Source of the DNA: Candidatus Thermochlorobacter aerophilus | GTDB lineage: Bacteria; Bacteroidota; Chlorobiia; Chlorobiales; Thermochlorobacteraceae | Direction of reading: 5' to 3' | Length of the DNA: 64,000 nucleotides | NCBI GenBank assembly: GCA_002794105.1 | Contig: PHFL01000070.1 | Coordinates: 34,297 to 98,296 of the forward strand | In this document: one piece after another, positions 9,898 to 19,347 of the stretch | Position numbering within the stretch: the stretch's first letter is position 1 | Layout: each line of letters begins with the position of its first letter | The notes under the pieces: model-generated | What the model saw: the letters and a program-made list of their open reading frames with translations, nothing else | The model's database searches: none | Told to the model about the DNA's origin: nothing | Program-made: the position numbers and the translations under genes

Positions 9898-10869
9898 TCA
9901 GACTGCGACGTTTTCCCGCTGAGCCTTGATGCGCTCCAAGAAGCGCTCAGCATCAATGGCTGCCATGCAGCCTGTTCCAGCTGCCGTAATCGCTTGTCGG
10001 TAACGGCTATCCTGAACATCACCGCAGGCAAAGACCCCCTCTACACTGGTCTCCATGGTAGATTTCTTGGTGACGATGTAGCCAGCCTCATCAAGCTCTA
10101 ACTGACCTACAAAGAGCTTGGTATTGGGCTCGTGTCCAATTGCAACGAATAATCCATCGGCAGGCACAGAAAAAAGCTCTCCAGTCTTGAGCGAGCGAAG
10201 TCGCAGACCTGTCAGAACCTTGCCGTCGCCAAGAATATCGTCGACAACGGTACTAGTCATGAACTTAATCTTGGGATGGTTTTGAGCGCGGGCTAACATA
10301 ATTTTGGATGCACGAAATTCGTCGCGGCGATGCAAAATGGTTACGCTTGCTGCATATCGGGTGAGAAAGAGAGCTTCTTCCATTGCAGAATCGCCGCCAC
10401 CAACGACAAAGACATGCTTGTCTTTGAAGAAAAATCCGTCACAAGTGGCACAAGCTGAAACACCGTAGCCCATGTATTTGCGCTCATTCTCTAAGCCGAG
10501 TAGCTTGGCGCGTGCCCCTGCCGATATGATTAGCGTTTCAGCTAGAATCTGCTTTTTGCCATCAACCACGAGCGTAAATGGCCGGCGCGCAAGAGATACT
10601 GCTGTCACTTCACCGTAGAGAAATTCTGCGCCAAAGCGTTGGGCTTGCTGGCGCATGTCGTCCATAAGCTTGGGTCCAAGAACGCCGTGCGGAAAACCAG
10701 GAAAGTTTTCAACCTCTGTGGTCATCATCAGTTGTCCGCCGGGCTGATTACCATCAATGACCAGCGGCTTAAGCAAAGCACGAGCGGCGTAGATTGCCGC
10801 AGTCAGGCCTGCAGGACCAGAACCCATGATAACCACTTCGTAATGTGCTGTGCCTGTGCTCTCTGACAT
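9898..10869 (-). CDS. trxB: Thioredoxin reductase
   Basis: FAD/NADPH flavoprotein that reduces thioredoxin. Numbered from the chosen start, it has the FAD-binding GSGPAG at 16-21, the redox pair Cys140-Ala-Thr-Cys143, the NADPH-binding GGGDSAMEEA near 156-165, and the C-terminal FAD motif GDVQDSRYRQAITAAGTG. The frame opens at a TTG (10881), but the ATG at 10869 has GGAGGG about 8 nt upstream, so I place the start there (323 aa, normal length). It lies just downstream of the glutaredoxin-like and thioredoxin genes on the same strand, forming a compact disulfide-reduction cluster. Confidence 0.95.
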   Translation of the reverse strand: MSESTGTAHYEVVIMGSGPAGLTAAIYAARALLKPLVIDGNQPGGQLMMTTEVENFPGFPHGVLGPKLMDDMRQQAQRFGAEFLYGEVTAVSLARRPFTLVVDGKKQILAETLIISAGARAKLLGLENERKYMGYGVSACATCDGFFFKDKHVFVVGGGDSAMEEALFLTRYAASVTILHRRDEFRASKIMLARAQNHPKIKFMTSTVVDDILGDGKVLTGLRLRSLKTGELFSVPADGLFVAIGHEPNTKLFVGQLELDEAGYIVTKKSTMETSVEGVFACGDVQDSRYRQAITAAGTGCMAAIDAERFLERIKAQRENVAV

Positions 10870-10918
10870 ACTTCCCTCCAATTTTGAGTGAAAAGAACAA
10901 GGTTAGCCAGTGGCAAAA

Positions 10919-11170
10919 TCATGTAACGCCCAGAGCTTGCAAAAGTTGGAGCGGGCGTGGATTGATAAGTACTCTTTCCGCACCGTTTTCCTGAACAACT
11001 AAAGTAGGAACCACGCGCTTACCGTGAGTATACTTCATCACAATTTCAGCCGCACCCTCGACCTGCTCAATGTCAATTTTCTCGTAAGCAATGTTTTGTT
11101 CGCTGAGCACAGACTCGGCACGCCGACAGTCTGGGCACCAGCTTGTAGAATACATGATAATTCTGCGCAT
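10919..11170 (-). CDS. Glutaredoxin-like (mycoredoxin-type) protein
   Basis: A small 83-aa thioredoxin-fold protein with a CPDC active site (Cys12, Cys15) and a cis-Pro loop (RVVPTLVV). The short length and the CxxC without the usual CPYC resemble mycoredoxin or NrdH-type proteins. Its ATG overlaps the trxA stop by one base (TGATG), so it is probably translationally coupled to trxA. With trxB directly downstream it may be reduced by thioredoxin reductase rather than by glutathione. That electron donor is an inference from context. Confidence 0.85.
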   Translation of the reverse strand: MRRIIMYSTSWCPDCRRAESVLSEQNIAYEKIDIEQVEGAAEIVMKYTHGKRVVPTLVVQENGAERVLINPRPLQLLQALGVT

Positions 11171-11499
11171 CAGTTTGCAAGTTGAAGTTTGAGCTTGTTC
11201 TCAATGACGCCCTTAGGTACTGCACCAATAATTTGGTCAACAACCTGACCGTTCTTAAAAATCAGAAGCGTGGGAATGCTACGAATGCCATACCTCATGG
11301 AAACCTGCTGATTCTCATCGACATTGAGCTTGGCAATCTTTGCTTTGCCTTCATATTCGGCAGCAAGCTCATCAATGACCGGGGCAATCATGCGGCACGG
11401 ACCGCACCACTCCGCCCAGAAATCCACCAGTACAGGTTTGTCTGACTGAAGCACTTCCGTCTCAAAATTTGAGTCAGTAGCTGTGATGCACTTTGCCAT
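11170..11499 (-). CDS. trxA: Thioredoxin
   Basis: The general protein disulfide reductase. It has the canonical WCGPC active site (Cys32, Cys35) and the conserved cis-proline in [10 protein letters not shown], and the 109-aa length is standard. It is followed without a gap by the glutaredoxin-like gene and then trxB. The dnaE stop is only 59 bp upstream, so the whole minus-strand run could be one transcript. Confidence 0.96.
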   Translation of the reverse strand: MAKCITATDSNFETEVLQSDKPVLVDFWAEWCGPCRMIAPVIDELAAEYEGKAKIAKLNVDENQQVSMRYGIRSIPTLLIFKNGQVVDQIIGAVPKGVIENKLKLQLAN

Positions 11500-11558
11500 A
11501 GTTTTTCAGTTTAGGGTTATTGAATTTGGCTGATACAAAAATACAATTTATCACAAAA

Positions 11559-14500
11559 TTACGATGAAAGACGAACAGCATCTACGCCCAGCGCATGTTC
11601 AAGTTTCTCCAAAGTTTCATCATCAGGGTCAATTGTAGCTTTACGGGCAAAAAGACGAAGGAGCTCCGAGCGACCATGCTCAACATAAGACAGCTCAAAA
11701 TCGATTGGTACAGTGCCGCGATGCATGTTGCAAATATCCCTGACAGCCTTAGCTTTAGACAGTGCGTCGGAATCGTGAAGGTCTAAGCGCAAAACGACAC
11801 GCTGAATAAACTTGTCGCGCACTTTACGAATTGGAATAACCTCTTGCACCAACAGTTTGGTCTGATGGTCTTTGCGGTCTGCTTCGGCAATGAGCATGAC
11901 GATAGCATCTTTTTGTAGCTCTTTTTCAAACCGCTCATAGACGCTGGCAAATACCGTAAAGTCCGCTTTGCCTTCAAAGTCTTCAATCGTGCCAAAGAGC
12001 ATGGTGTTGCCTTTCTTGTCAAGATGCGGTTTGACATCGGTGAGTAAGCCAATTACACGGTAGAGGCGATGAGGCTCGAAAGACTTATTGCCCAGTTTCA
12101 GTGTGGCAAATGCCTGCCAATCGCGCCGGTAGGCATCGAGCGGATGGCTGGAAAGATAAAAACCAACAAGGGCAAGCTCACGCTGCAGGGTTTCAGAAAG
12201 GCTCCATGGTTCAACTTTAAGCAGTTCAGGATAAGCCAGTTCCTCCGAAGGTAGAAAGGTCTCATCGCTAAAAAAGCCTTCCTGTCCAAGTGTAACGCGC
12301 CGATTTTGTTTTTGCCCAAACTCAAGTGCACGCTCGACATTTGCCAAAAGTGAAGCACGGTCGATGCCAAATTCATCCATCGTGCCAGCCTCAATGAGTG
12401 ATTCGAGAGCTTTTTTATTGACCACTCTTAAATCCACAGACGAACAAAGGTCAAAGAGATGCTTAAAGGGCTTCTTTCGACGTTTGCGAGCGGCAACAAT
12501 TTCCTTGGCAGCTGAACCGACGTGCTTGATTGCTGAAAATCCAATGCGCACAGCTTTGATGCCTTTGGGCAAGTCTTCTACCGTCGAGAGTGCATCACTT
12601 TTGTTGATGCTGGGCGGCAAAATCTTGATACCCATGGATTTCATTTCGTCGGTCAAATGCCGCATTCGTTCTGCATCTCCAGCTTCGCTATTGAGAATGG
12701 CGCACATGAACTCGGCGGTATAGTGCGCTTTCAGGTAAGCTGTCCAATACGCCAAAAGCCCGTAGGCAGCCGCATGCGACTTATTGAAGCCGTATCCAGC
12801 AAATTTTTCCATCATGTCGAACACTTCATGAGCTTTTGCTTCTGGGATGCCACGCTCTGCTGCACCTTTGACAAATCTCTGCCGTTCCTGCGCCATTTTC
12901 TCTTTTTCTTTTTTGCCCATTGCGCGTCGCAAAATATCTGCACCACCCAGCGTGTAACCTGCCATGACTTGCGCCATTTGCATCACCTGCTCCTGATAGA
13001 CAGGAATGCCATAGGTTGATTTCAAAATAGGCTCAAGCAGCGGATGTGGATACTCCACTGCTTCAAGACCGTGCTTACGCGCAATGTAGCGAGGAATGAG
13101 GTCCATCGGTCCGGGGCGGTAAAGCGCATTCATGGCGATAATGTCATCAATGCAGGTAGGACGCAGTTGCATCATGTAGCTCTGCATCCCCGGCGATTCA
13201 AACTGGAAAATGCCAGCCATTTTTCCGTCCTGAAAAATCTTGAAGGTCTTGGCATCATCAATCGGGAGCTTTTCTAAATCCAGCACAACCTTGTAGCGCT
13301 TTTCAATCAGGCGCAGCGTCTCATCAATGACGGCGAGAGTTTCCAAACCCAAATAATCAATTTTGAGTAACCCAGCCTTTTCAATCCAATCTTTATCAAA
13401 CTGCGTGACGACCTGCTTTTCATCCTTGCTTTTGTTGAGTAGAACGGTGCGCTCCGTAAAGTCATCAGGTTCTTCGTCAGCATAACGGCGTTCTTCAGCC
13501 TCCACTTTGTCAGAAACGTAGAGCGGCACATAGTCATCGACATTACCGTTGGTAATGACTACACCAGCGGCATGAACGGAAACATTGCGGGCTCGCCCTT
13601 CGAGTGCCAAAGAATATTCCATCAATTTTCGAATGCGTGCATCTGAGTGCTTAAGCAAATCTTGCAACTCTTTGACAGGCTCAATTTCAAAGCCACCGTG
13701 TTTATCGCGCTTGCCATAGACGAAATCTCGCAAAGCGGCGCCAATAGGTTTGTTGGGCACAAGCTTGGTGATGCGGGTAACTTCATCGAGCGGAATTTCC
13801 AGCACGCGCCCAACATCCTTGATAACCGCTCTGGCACCCAGCGTAGAAATGGCAATAACCTTAGCAACACTGCTTTCACCATAGCGCTCAATGGTGTAAT
13901 CCAACACACGCTGCTTGCCAACAGGCGTGAAATCAATGTCAATGTCTGGCATAGAGATGCGCTCGGGGTTCAGAAACCGCTCAAAGAGCAAGTCATATTG
14001 AAGGGGGTCTACACGCGTAATGTCGGTAAGGTAAGCCACAATGCTGCCCGCCACAGAGCCGCGCCCAGGACCAACAGAGTAACCCTGCTTGCGTGAAGCA
14101 GCGATAAGGTCGCTGACAATCAAGAAGTATGAACTAAACCCCATCTTAGCAATTGTGTTCAGCTCATACTCAATCCGATTGCGGATTTGTTCGCCTCTTT
14201 CACCAAGTGCATCAAGGTTGCCGTATTTGCGCAAAGCACCTTGATAGGTCAGGTAGCGCAAGTAGTCGGAGTCGTCTTTGAAGCCATCGGGAATTTTGAA
14301 GTAAGGAAGTTGTGGAGCGGTATCGTGAAAAATGAATGTGCACTTTTCGTTAATCTCAAGCGTGTTGGAAAGTTCGCGGTATGTGTTATCGAATAGCAGT
14401 GCCATTTCAGCAGGGGACTTGAGGTAAAACTCTTGGGTCGGCAAACGCATGCGTTTGGGCGTAGAGAGTGTGGACTTGCTCTTCATGGCAAGCATCACTT

Positions 14501-15161
14501 CCTGAAGCTCGGCATCTTTTTTTTCAAGGTAGTGCACATCGTTTGTTGCCACGAGTTTGACATCGAACTTGCGTGCAAGGCGAATTAAACTTTCGTTAAG
14601 TATTGAATCTTCGGGGGCATTGTGGCGTTCGAGCTCGATGTAAAAGTCATCGCCAAAAACGTCCTTATGCTCTTTGATAAATTGTTCTGCACCAGCCTCA
14701 TTGTTGGCAAGCACAAGTTTAGCCAATTCACCTTTGCTGCATGAAGTTGTGCAAATAAGCCCATCAGCATACTTGAAGAGCGTTTCTTTGTCGGCGCGGG
14801 GGCGGTAGTAGAACCCTTCACGAGCGGCAAGCGAAAGAATCTTACAGAGATTGCGGTAGCCTTTGTCATCTTTGACCAATACATTGAGATGATGCACTTC
14901 TGTTGTGGATTTATTCTGACGCGAGGTGGGGGCAATAAAAAGCTCAGCACCAATGATAAGTTTGAAAGGCTTATCACGCTGCTGCGAGACTTTTTTGGCT
15001 TCGCTAAAAAGCTCAGGCATATTGAAAAGCGCCGCATGGTCAGTTACCGCCACTGCGCTCATCCCCAAGTCAAGACACTTGTTGAATAGTTCGGCAGGCA
15101 GAATAGGGCTGGTAAGCATTGAGTAATGTGTGTGTGTATGCAGATGAATAAAATCTGACAT
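11559..15161 (-). CDS. dnaE: DNA polymerase III alpha subunit
   Basis: Replicative DNA polymerase catalytic subunit. The N-terminal PHP domain starts at residue 6 (HLHTHTHYSML). The palm carries GPGRGSVAGS and the catalytic aspartates in MPDIDIDF near residue 400, and the finger region contains YRPGPMDLIPRY and QEQVMQMAQ. Next comes a helix-hairpin-helix segment (GFSAIKHVG) and an OB-fold domain near the C-terminus. The length of 1200 aa with intact reading frame is normal for DnaE1. The minus-strand trxA gene follows 59 bp after its stop. Confidence 0.97.
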   Translation of the reverse strand: MSDFIHLHTHTHYSMLTSPILPAELFNKCLDLGMSAVAVTDHAALFNMPELFSEAKKVSQQRDKPFKLIIGAELFIAPTSRQNKSTTEVHHLNVLVKDDKGYRNLCKILSLAAREGFYYRPRADKETLFKYADGLICTTSCSKGELAKLVLANNEAGAEQFIKEHKDVFGDDFYIELERHNAPEDSILNESLIRLARKFDVKLVATNDVHYLEKKDAELQEVMLAMKSKSTLSTPKRMRLPTQEFYLKSPAEMALLFDNTYRELSNTLEINEKCTFIFHDTAPQLPYFKIPDGFKDDSDYLRYLTYQGALRKYGNLDALGERGEQIRNRIEYELNTIAKMGFSSYFLIVSDLIAASRKQGYSVGPGRGSVAGSIVAYLTDITRVDPLQYDLLFERFLNPERISMPDIDIDFTPVGKQRVLDYTIERYGESSVAKVIAISTLGARAVIKDVGRVLEIPLDEVTRITKLVPNKPIGAALRDFVYGKRDKHGGFEIEPVKELQDLLKHSDARIRKLMEYSLALEGRARNVSVHAAGVVITNGNVDDYVPLYVSDKVEAEERRYADEEPDDFTERTVLLNKSKDEKQVVTQFDKDWIEKAGLLKIDYLGLETLAVIDETLRLIEKRYKVVLDLEKLPIDDAKTFKIFQDGKMAGIFQFESPGMQSYMMQLRPTCIDDIIAMNALYRPGPMDLIPRYIARKHGLEAVEYPHPLLEPILKSTYGIPVYQEQVMQMAQVMAGYTLGGADILRRAMGKKEKEKMAQERQRFVKGAAERGIPEAKAHEVFDMMEKFAGYGFNKSHAAAYGLLAYWTAYLKAHYTAEFMCAILNSEAGDAERMRHLTDEMKSMGIKILPPSINKSDALSTVEDLPKGIKAVRIGFSAIKHVGSAAKEIVAARKRRKKPFKHLFDLCSSVDLRVVNKKALESLIEAGTMDEFGIDRASLLANVERALEFGQKQNRRVTLGQEGFFSDETFLPSEELAYPELLKVEPWSLSETLQRELALVGFYLSSHPLDAYRRDWQAFATLKLGNKSFEPHRLYRVIGLLTDVKPHLDKKGNTMLFGTIEDFEGKADFTVFASVYERFEKELQKDAIVMLIAEADRKDHQTKLLVQEVIPIRKVRDKFIQRVVLRLDLHDSDALSKAKAVRDICNMHRGTVPIDFELSYVEHGRSELLRLFARKATIDPDDETLEKLEHALGVDAVRLSS

Positions 15162-15308
15162 AAAACCTAAGTTTTTTAGCTTTTAGAGAAAAAAAGCAAT
15201 GTTTTTTAAGCCTTATGGGAAGATAATTTTGCAAAGTCCGAAATTTTATTTACTAATTATGTAGTGTTCTTTTTGTTCTTTACTTCTCATTGTCATAGTT
15301 AATTGGAA

Positions 15309-15346
15309 GAGCGCCGTAGTGCAGCCCTGCACTCGGCGCTTTTTTT
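15309..15346 (+). terminator. Plus-strand terminator with no gene upstream
   Basis: AGCGCCG-T-AGTGCA pairs with TGCACT-CGGCGCT (13 pairs with one bulged base) and is followed by seven Ts. On the plus strand the only DNA before it is the short region beginning at the divergent dnaE start (15162), so it ends either a short RNA or read-through. Confidence 0.7.
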
Positions 15347-15442
15347 GTGGTCAAGCTCGTAACCTGTATAATCGAGCGGGCATGTGCCAGAGAGTCTCAG
15401 TTGGCATAGACCCATTTTAAAACGAAAGTAAGAAATTGCCGA

Positions 15443-16408
15443 ATGCCTGAAGCAGTTGTGGACGCAACACATGAAAACGTTCATCTTGCTGTAGCATGGG
15501 ACTGGGAATATGACTACGACTTTATTCGGATTTTGCAGCGACAAGCACAACGGCATAATGCAAAATTTCTCGACATTTCTGTCTACAACTTGGATGAAGT
15601 ACTGGCAGCCTTGCAGAAAAAAACCTTAAAAATCGCCGCATTGCTCGATCGAGCAAGCGATACCAACGAACTCTTTTTGCCTCTACAAACACTGGCAGCA
15701 GAGCAACAAACCTACATCATCAACCCCTTCCCCATCTCGCAGTACACGATGGATAAAGCGCAAATGCACTATGAGCTCATTCGTGCAGGAGTAAATGTGC
15801 CATACACCGTTATTCTGCCCGCATACGACGAAGAACGCAAGCTCGATAGCGCACTCATCAAAGAGCTCTCAAAACTTCAAGTCCCATTTGTCTTGAAGCC
15901 TGCAAACGGCGGTGGCGGAGAAGGCGTGGTCAAATCCGTCTACTCACCATATGATGCCGCCGCATGGCGTGAGCAAATCTCGTGGGATAAGTATTTGGCG
16001 CAGGAAAAAATCTACCCCAAATACCTCTACGGCTGGCGATGCTGGTTCCGCGCTTACTACCTCTTCGGCGATGTCGAGGTCCTATGGTGGGATGATGAAC
16101 GCCATCTTTATCGCTTGCTTTCTACTGCAGACAAAGCACGCGTGAAATTCGACGCAATGACTGACACTATGCATCGCATTGCAAAAGCCTCAAAAATGGA
16201 TTTTTTTTCGAGCGAACTGGCACTTACCACCGACGACAAGCTCATTGCAATTGATTACGTCAATGACCAAATTGACCTGCGCATCAAATCGCGCCACTAC
16301 GATGGCTTGCCCGATAGCTTCGTAGAAAAAGTTGCTGAAAAACTTATCACCTTCGCCAAACAGCAAGCCGCACAGAAAAGCACACTTGGCTCAACTTGCA
16401 ACAATTGA
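15443..16408 (+). CDS. ATP-grasp-fold protein of unknown substrate
   Basis: The ATP-grasp signature is clear: the B domain has VPFVLKPANGGGGEG near 148-161, whose Lys and Gly-rich loop bind ATP. The C-terminal acidic strand (IAIDYVNDQIDLR, about 273-285) supplies metal-binding Asp/Asn residues. The N-terminal 100 residues resemble the pre-ATP-grasp Rossmann-like domain. Members ligate a carboxylate to an amine or thiol (RimK and glutathione-synthetase-like), but the acceptor cannot be inferred. It stands alone between dnaE (divergent) and the TonB receptor. Confidence 0.75.
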   Translation: MPEAVVDATHENVHLAVAWDWEYDYDFIRILQRQAQRHNAKFLDISVYNLDEVLAALQKKTLKIAALLDRASDTNELFLPLQTLAAEQQTYIINPFPISQYTMDKAQMHYELIRAGVNVPYTVILPAYDEERKLDSALIKELSKLQVPFVLKPANGGGGEGVVKSVYSPYDAAAWREQISWDKYLAQEKIYPKYLYGWRCWFRAYYLFGDVEVLWWDDERHLYRLLSTADKARVKFDAMTDTMHRIAKASKMDFFSSELALTTDDKLIAIDYVNDQIDLRIKSRHYDGLPDSFVEKVAEKLITFAKQQAAQKSTLGSTCNN

Positions 16409-16443
16409 ATCCAGATTTGGAAAAATCTAAAAAGAGTTCTATT

Positions 16444-16458
16444 TTAGACTAAGTCTAC
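16444..16458 (+). promoter_or_regulatory. Candidate Fur-type operator upstream of TonB receptor
   Basis: TTAGACT-A-AGTCTAC has a perfect 6-1-6 core (TAGACT/AGTCTA) and a 7-1-7 layout typical of Fur-family boxes. It lies 34 bp before the receptor ATG. Haem-uptake and flavodoxin genes follow downstream, which fits iron control. Confidence 0.5.
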
Positions 16459-16491
16459 TTAAAATCTATTAAGCGTAAACGAGCATTGAAC

Positions 16492-18609
16492 ATGGCATAT
16501 AGAAGATTTTTGAGTCTCTTGTTTGGAATTTCTCTAACTATAGAGACAGCACTTGGTCAAGTCAAAGAAGCGGCAAGTGAGAAGCCCGAGGCAATCAAAG
16601 ATTCTGTGAAGACTGCCGAAAGCCGTGAAATCGTGGTCACTGCGACGCGCACCGAACAAGAATTGGAAAATGTTGCCATTCCCGTCAGCGTCATCGGAAA
16701 AAAACGAATTGAGCAACAAGGCGCGATGCGACTAAACGAAGTGCTTGAAGAGCAAACCGGACTTGCCATCATACATGACCATGGCACGGGCGTTCAAATG
16801 CAAGGCTTTGCGCCCGCCTACACGCTGATTCTCATCGATGGCGAACCTGTTATCGGCAGAACCGCAGGCACGCTGGAACTGACGCGCTTCACGGTTGCTA
16901 ACATCGAGCGCATTGAAATTGTCAAAGGACCTTCGTCATCGCTCTTCGGCAGCGAAGCCTTAGGCGGCGTCATCAACATCATCACCAAACAAGCCGAAGA
17001 ACCGCTCAAACTTGGATTCAATACGCGATACGGAAGTTTTAACACCGCCGACCTTAGTGCCACTGTGGAAGGAAAAGTCGACAACTTTTCAGCATCGCTT
17101 ATTCTCAACCGAAATAGCTCCAACGGCTACGACCTCACACCCGAAACCGAAAGCCGCACAGCGCCTGAATTTTACAACTACACCATCAATCCGAAACTAT
17201 GCTACAAATTCAGTGATGCGACCACGCTGGCACTTTCAGCACGATGGCTGACGGAATCGCAACAAGGCATTGCGCAAACTGGCGCACGTCTCATCGACTC
17301 AAAAGAATCTCTGCTCGATTGGAACGTGTCAGGCAATTTGACGCATCGCTTTTCGCCATTTGTTAAAACCACTTTGCGACTCTACGGCTCGCGCTATGAA
17401 AACAATCGCACAAGTACCTACCGAGACGACGGAAGCCTTTTCTCTGCAGGCGCATTTGACCAACGCATGAATAAAGCAGAAGTGCAAACCGATTGGTTCA
17501 TGAGCAACACCAACACGCTGACACTCGGCGCAGGCTACATCGATGAGCGCGTAACTGCAGATAGAATCTACGGCGGCACACGCACAATGAACACCGCATT
17601 CGTCTATGCGCAAGATGAATTTATTCCGCTGGCGTGGCTCAACCTGACGGCAAGTTTTCGTTTCGACCGCAATAGCGATTTTGGGTCGCAACTCTCGCCA
17701 CGAATTGCCATGCTCCTGAAGCCAACGACTTGGCTTGCGCTTCGCGCCTCGGTCGGTAGCGGATTCAAAGCACCGACATTCCAACAACTCTATTTGGATT
17801 TCACCAATGCGCAAGCAGGTTACAGCGTCTTTGGCTCAACGAATGTGCGCGAATCAATAGCACGCCTGCAACAAAGCGGACTTGTGCAAAGCATCTTGCT
17901 TGACCCAAACCAGTTGCAACCTATTCGGGCGGAAAGTTCTGTGGCGTTCAACATCGGCGCAGACTTCACGCCAAGTCAAGTCTTCACGCTGAAAGTCAAT
18001 TTCTTTCGCAACAATGTGCGCGATTTGATTGATACGCAACCGATTGCTGTCAGAAGCGGCGGAGGCAACATTTTCACTTACTTCAACTTGAACCGTGTCT
18101 TCACGCAAGGCATTGAAGCAGAGGTTGCCTTAAAACCCTTGTCAGGACTGACATTTTCGGCAGGCTATCAGTTGGTCGATGCAAAAGATGAAGGTGTGCT
18201 GGAAAAAATTCGTGAAGGGCGAATTGGTCGCACCGAAGGCACGGTGTTGAATCCAGTGTTCGTGCCGATTCGCGAATCGGAGTATGGCGGCTTGTTTGGT
18301 CGCTCGCGTCATCTTTTGAATGTGAAGGTGCTCTATGAAAATGAGGCAGTGGGGTTCAGCGGGTTTGTGCGCGGTGTCATTCGCTCGCGCTACGGCTTTG
18401 CTGACCTCAACGGCAATTTGATTTTGGATAACGATAACGAATACGCGCCCGGCTATGCGATTTGGGACATTACGCTAAACCAAAAACTGTGGGCAGGCTT
18501 CACACTGCAAGCCGGCATTGACAATATGTTCAATCAGACGGACATCCGCTACACGCCGTTTTTGCCGGGGCGGATTGTGTTTGTGGGCGTGCGTTGGCAA
18601 AGCTTGTAG
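16492..18609 (+). CDS. TonB-dependent receptor (haem/iron-type)
   Basis: Outer-membrane importer driven by TonB. A signal peptide covers about residues 1-22. A TonB-box-like stretch precedes EIVVTATRTEQ near 47-55. A plug domain follows (LILIDGEPVIGRTAG, IERIEIVKGPSSSLFGSEALGGVINIITK in sequence), then a barrel ending FVGVRWQSL. The frame starts at a TTG at 16486; the ATG at 16492 is the more likely start (705 aa). The HmuY-like lipoprotein at 19998, the flavodoxin and a Fur-like box upstream favour haem or iron as substrate, but vitamin B12 or siderophores are not excluded. It lacks the SusC-type N-terminal domain. Confidence 0.9.
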   Translation: MAYRRFLSLLFGISLTIETALGQVKEAASEKPEAIKDSVKTAESREIVVTATRTEQELENVAIPVSVIGKKRIEQQGAMRLNEVLEEQTGLAIIHDHGTGVQMQGFAPAYTLILIDGEPVIGRTAGTLELTRFTVANIERIEIVKGPSSSLFGSEALGGVINIITKQAEEPLKLGFNTRYGSFNTADLSATVEGKVDNFSASLILNRNSSNGYDLTPETESRTAPEFYNYTINPKLCYKFSDATTLALSARWLTESQQGIAQTGARLIDSKESLLDWNVSGNLTHRFSPFVKTTLRLYGSRYENNRTSTYRDDGSLFSAGAFDQRMNKAEVQTDWFMSNTNTLTLGAGYIDERVTADRIYGGTRTMNTAFVYAQDEFIPLAWLNLTASFRFDRNSDFGSQLSPRIAMLLKPTTWLALRASVGSGFKAPTFQQLYLDFTNAQAGYSVFGSTNVRESIARLQQSGLVQSILLDPNQLQPIRAESSVAFNIGADFTPSQVFTLKVNFFRNNVRDLIDTQPIAVRSGGGNIFTYFNLNRVFTQGIEAEVALKPLSGLTFSAGYQLVDAKDEGVLEKIREGRIGRTEGTVLNPVFVPIRESEYGGLFGRSRHLLNVKVLYENEAVGFSGFVRGVIRSRYGFADLNGNLILDNDNEYAPGYAIWDITLNQKLWAGFTLQAGIDNMFNQTDIRYTPFLPGRIVFVGVRWQSL

Positions 18610-18613
18610 CGAT

Positions 18614-19012
18614 TTACGGTAGCGGTGTGAGACGTTCTTTGAACCACTGTTGCGTGTCAGCAAGCGTGAATTTGCCAGAGGCAACGTCGGTCGCAAAGGC
18701 GATGAGGTCATCGTCCGTTGCTTGAATAGTGAATCCATTTGCGCGCAGAAAGATGATAGCAGTTTGCAATCCGGTGCGCTTATTGCCGTCTTGAAAGACG
18801 TGATTGGCGATGATGTTGAAACAATACACGCCGGCTTTATCCCAAATGTTAGGATAAAGCGGGTTTCCAAACAGTTCAGCATCAATGATTTCGAGCAGAT
18901 AGTCTAAGTTTTCTTCGTGCAAAAAATTTTGGGGCGGCAGGTAGTTGCCACCGAACATCTGAATTTGATGCTTGTTTATCGCGACAATTTGCGCTTTGGA
19001 AAGGTAAAACAT
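18614..19012 (-). CDS. doc: Doc-family Fic toxin
   Basis: A 132-aa Fic-fold protein of Doc size. The catalytic loop HVFQDGNKRT is at 71-80, with the base His71 and the anion-binding GNKR. Doc phosphorylates EF-Tu to stop translation; other Fic proteins AMPylate. The short length, lack of other domains and adjacent small gene argue for the Doc branch. Its start overlaps the preceding antitoxin-like gene by one base. The pair is on the minus strand between the TonB receptor and the rest of the iron island, which suggests it arrived by insertion. Confidence 0.85.
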   Translation of the reverse strand: MFYLSKAQIVAINKHQIQMFGGNYLPPQNFLHEENLDYLLEIIDAELFGNPLYPNIWDKAGVYCFNIIANHVFQDGNKRTGLQTAIIFLRANGFTIQATDDDLIAFATDVASGKFTLADTQQWFKERLTPLP

Positions 19013-19224
19013 TAGGCTAAGGCTTTCCAGACTTCTTTGTAACGCTCGGAAGTTTCGTTCAGCAGCGACTCAAATTGCTTGTCAGAAAGAACTGACTTCG
19101 GAGCAGAGTTGCTGGGTTGTTTGAGCATTTCTGTCAAGGCTTCTTTGACAGCTTCTTTGATGAGGGCTTTGAGTTCGTCGCGTGTGAGCGTGATAGCAAC
19201 AGATGTTTCAGATTTCGCTTCCAT
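19012..19224 (-). CDS. Putative antitoxin of the Doc pair
   Basis: A 70-aa protein directly upstream of and overlapping the toxin gene by one base, the classic antitoxin-first layout. The N-terminal half is a charged amphipathic helix (LTRDELKALIKEAVKEALTE); the C-terminal half (LLNETSERYKEVWKALA) could be the segment that wraps the toxin. It does not show the Phd/YefM DNA-binding fold I would expect, so it may be a different antitoxin type. The antitoxin call rests on position and size. Confidence 0.6.
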   Translation of the reverse strand: MEAKSETSVAITLTRDELKALIKEAVKEALTEMLKQPSNSAPKSVLSDKQFESLLNETSERYKEVWKALA

Positions 19225-19347
19225 TGGTCAAAAAGTTGAGTGTTTATGAACGGCGTGTGCAAGTTAAGCAATCAGGGAAAAGCAAAGTAATAGAGACCTG
19301 AAACAGACGATTTTTTTCAAAACATCTTTAACCAAACTTGAAAACAA

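Noticed and set aside
12657..13019. Plus-strand frames of 80-150 codons opposite dnaE
   Set aside because: Antisense shadows of a strongly conserved gene in a GC-balanced genome; no independent evidence.
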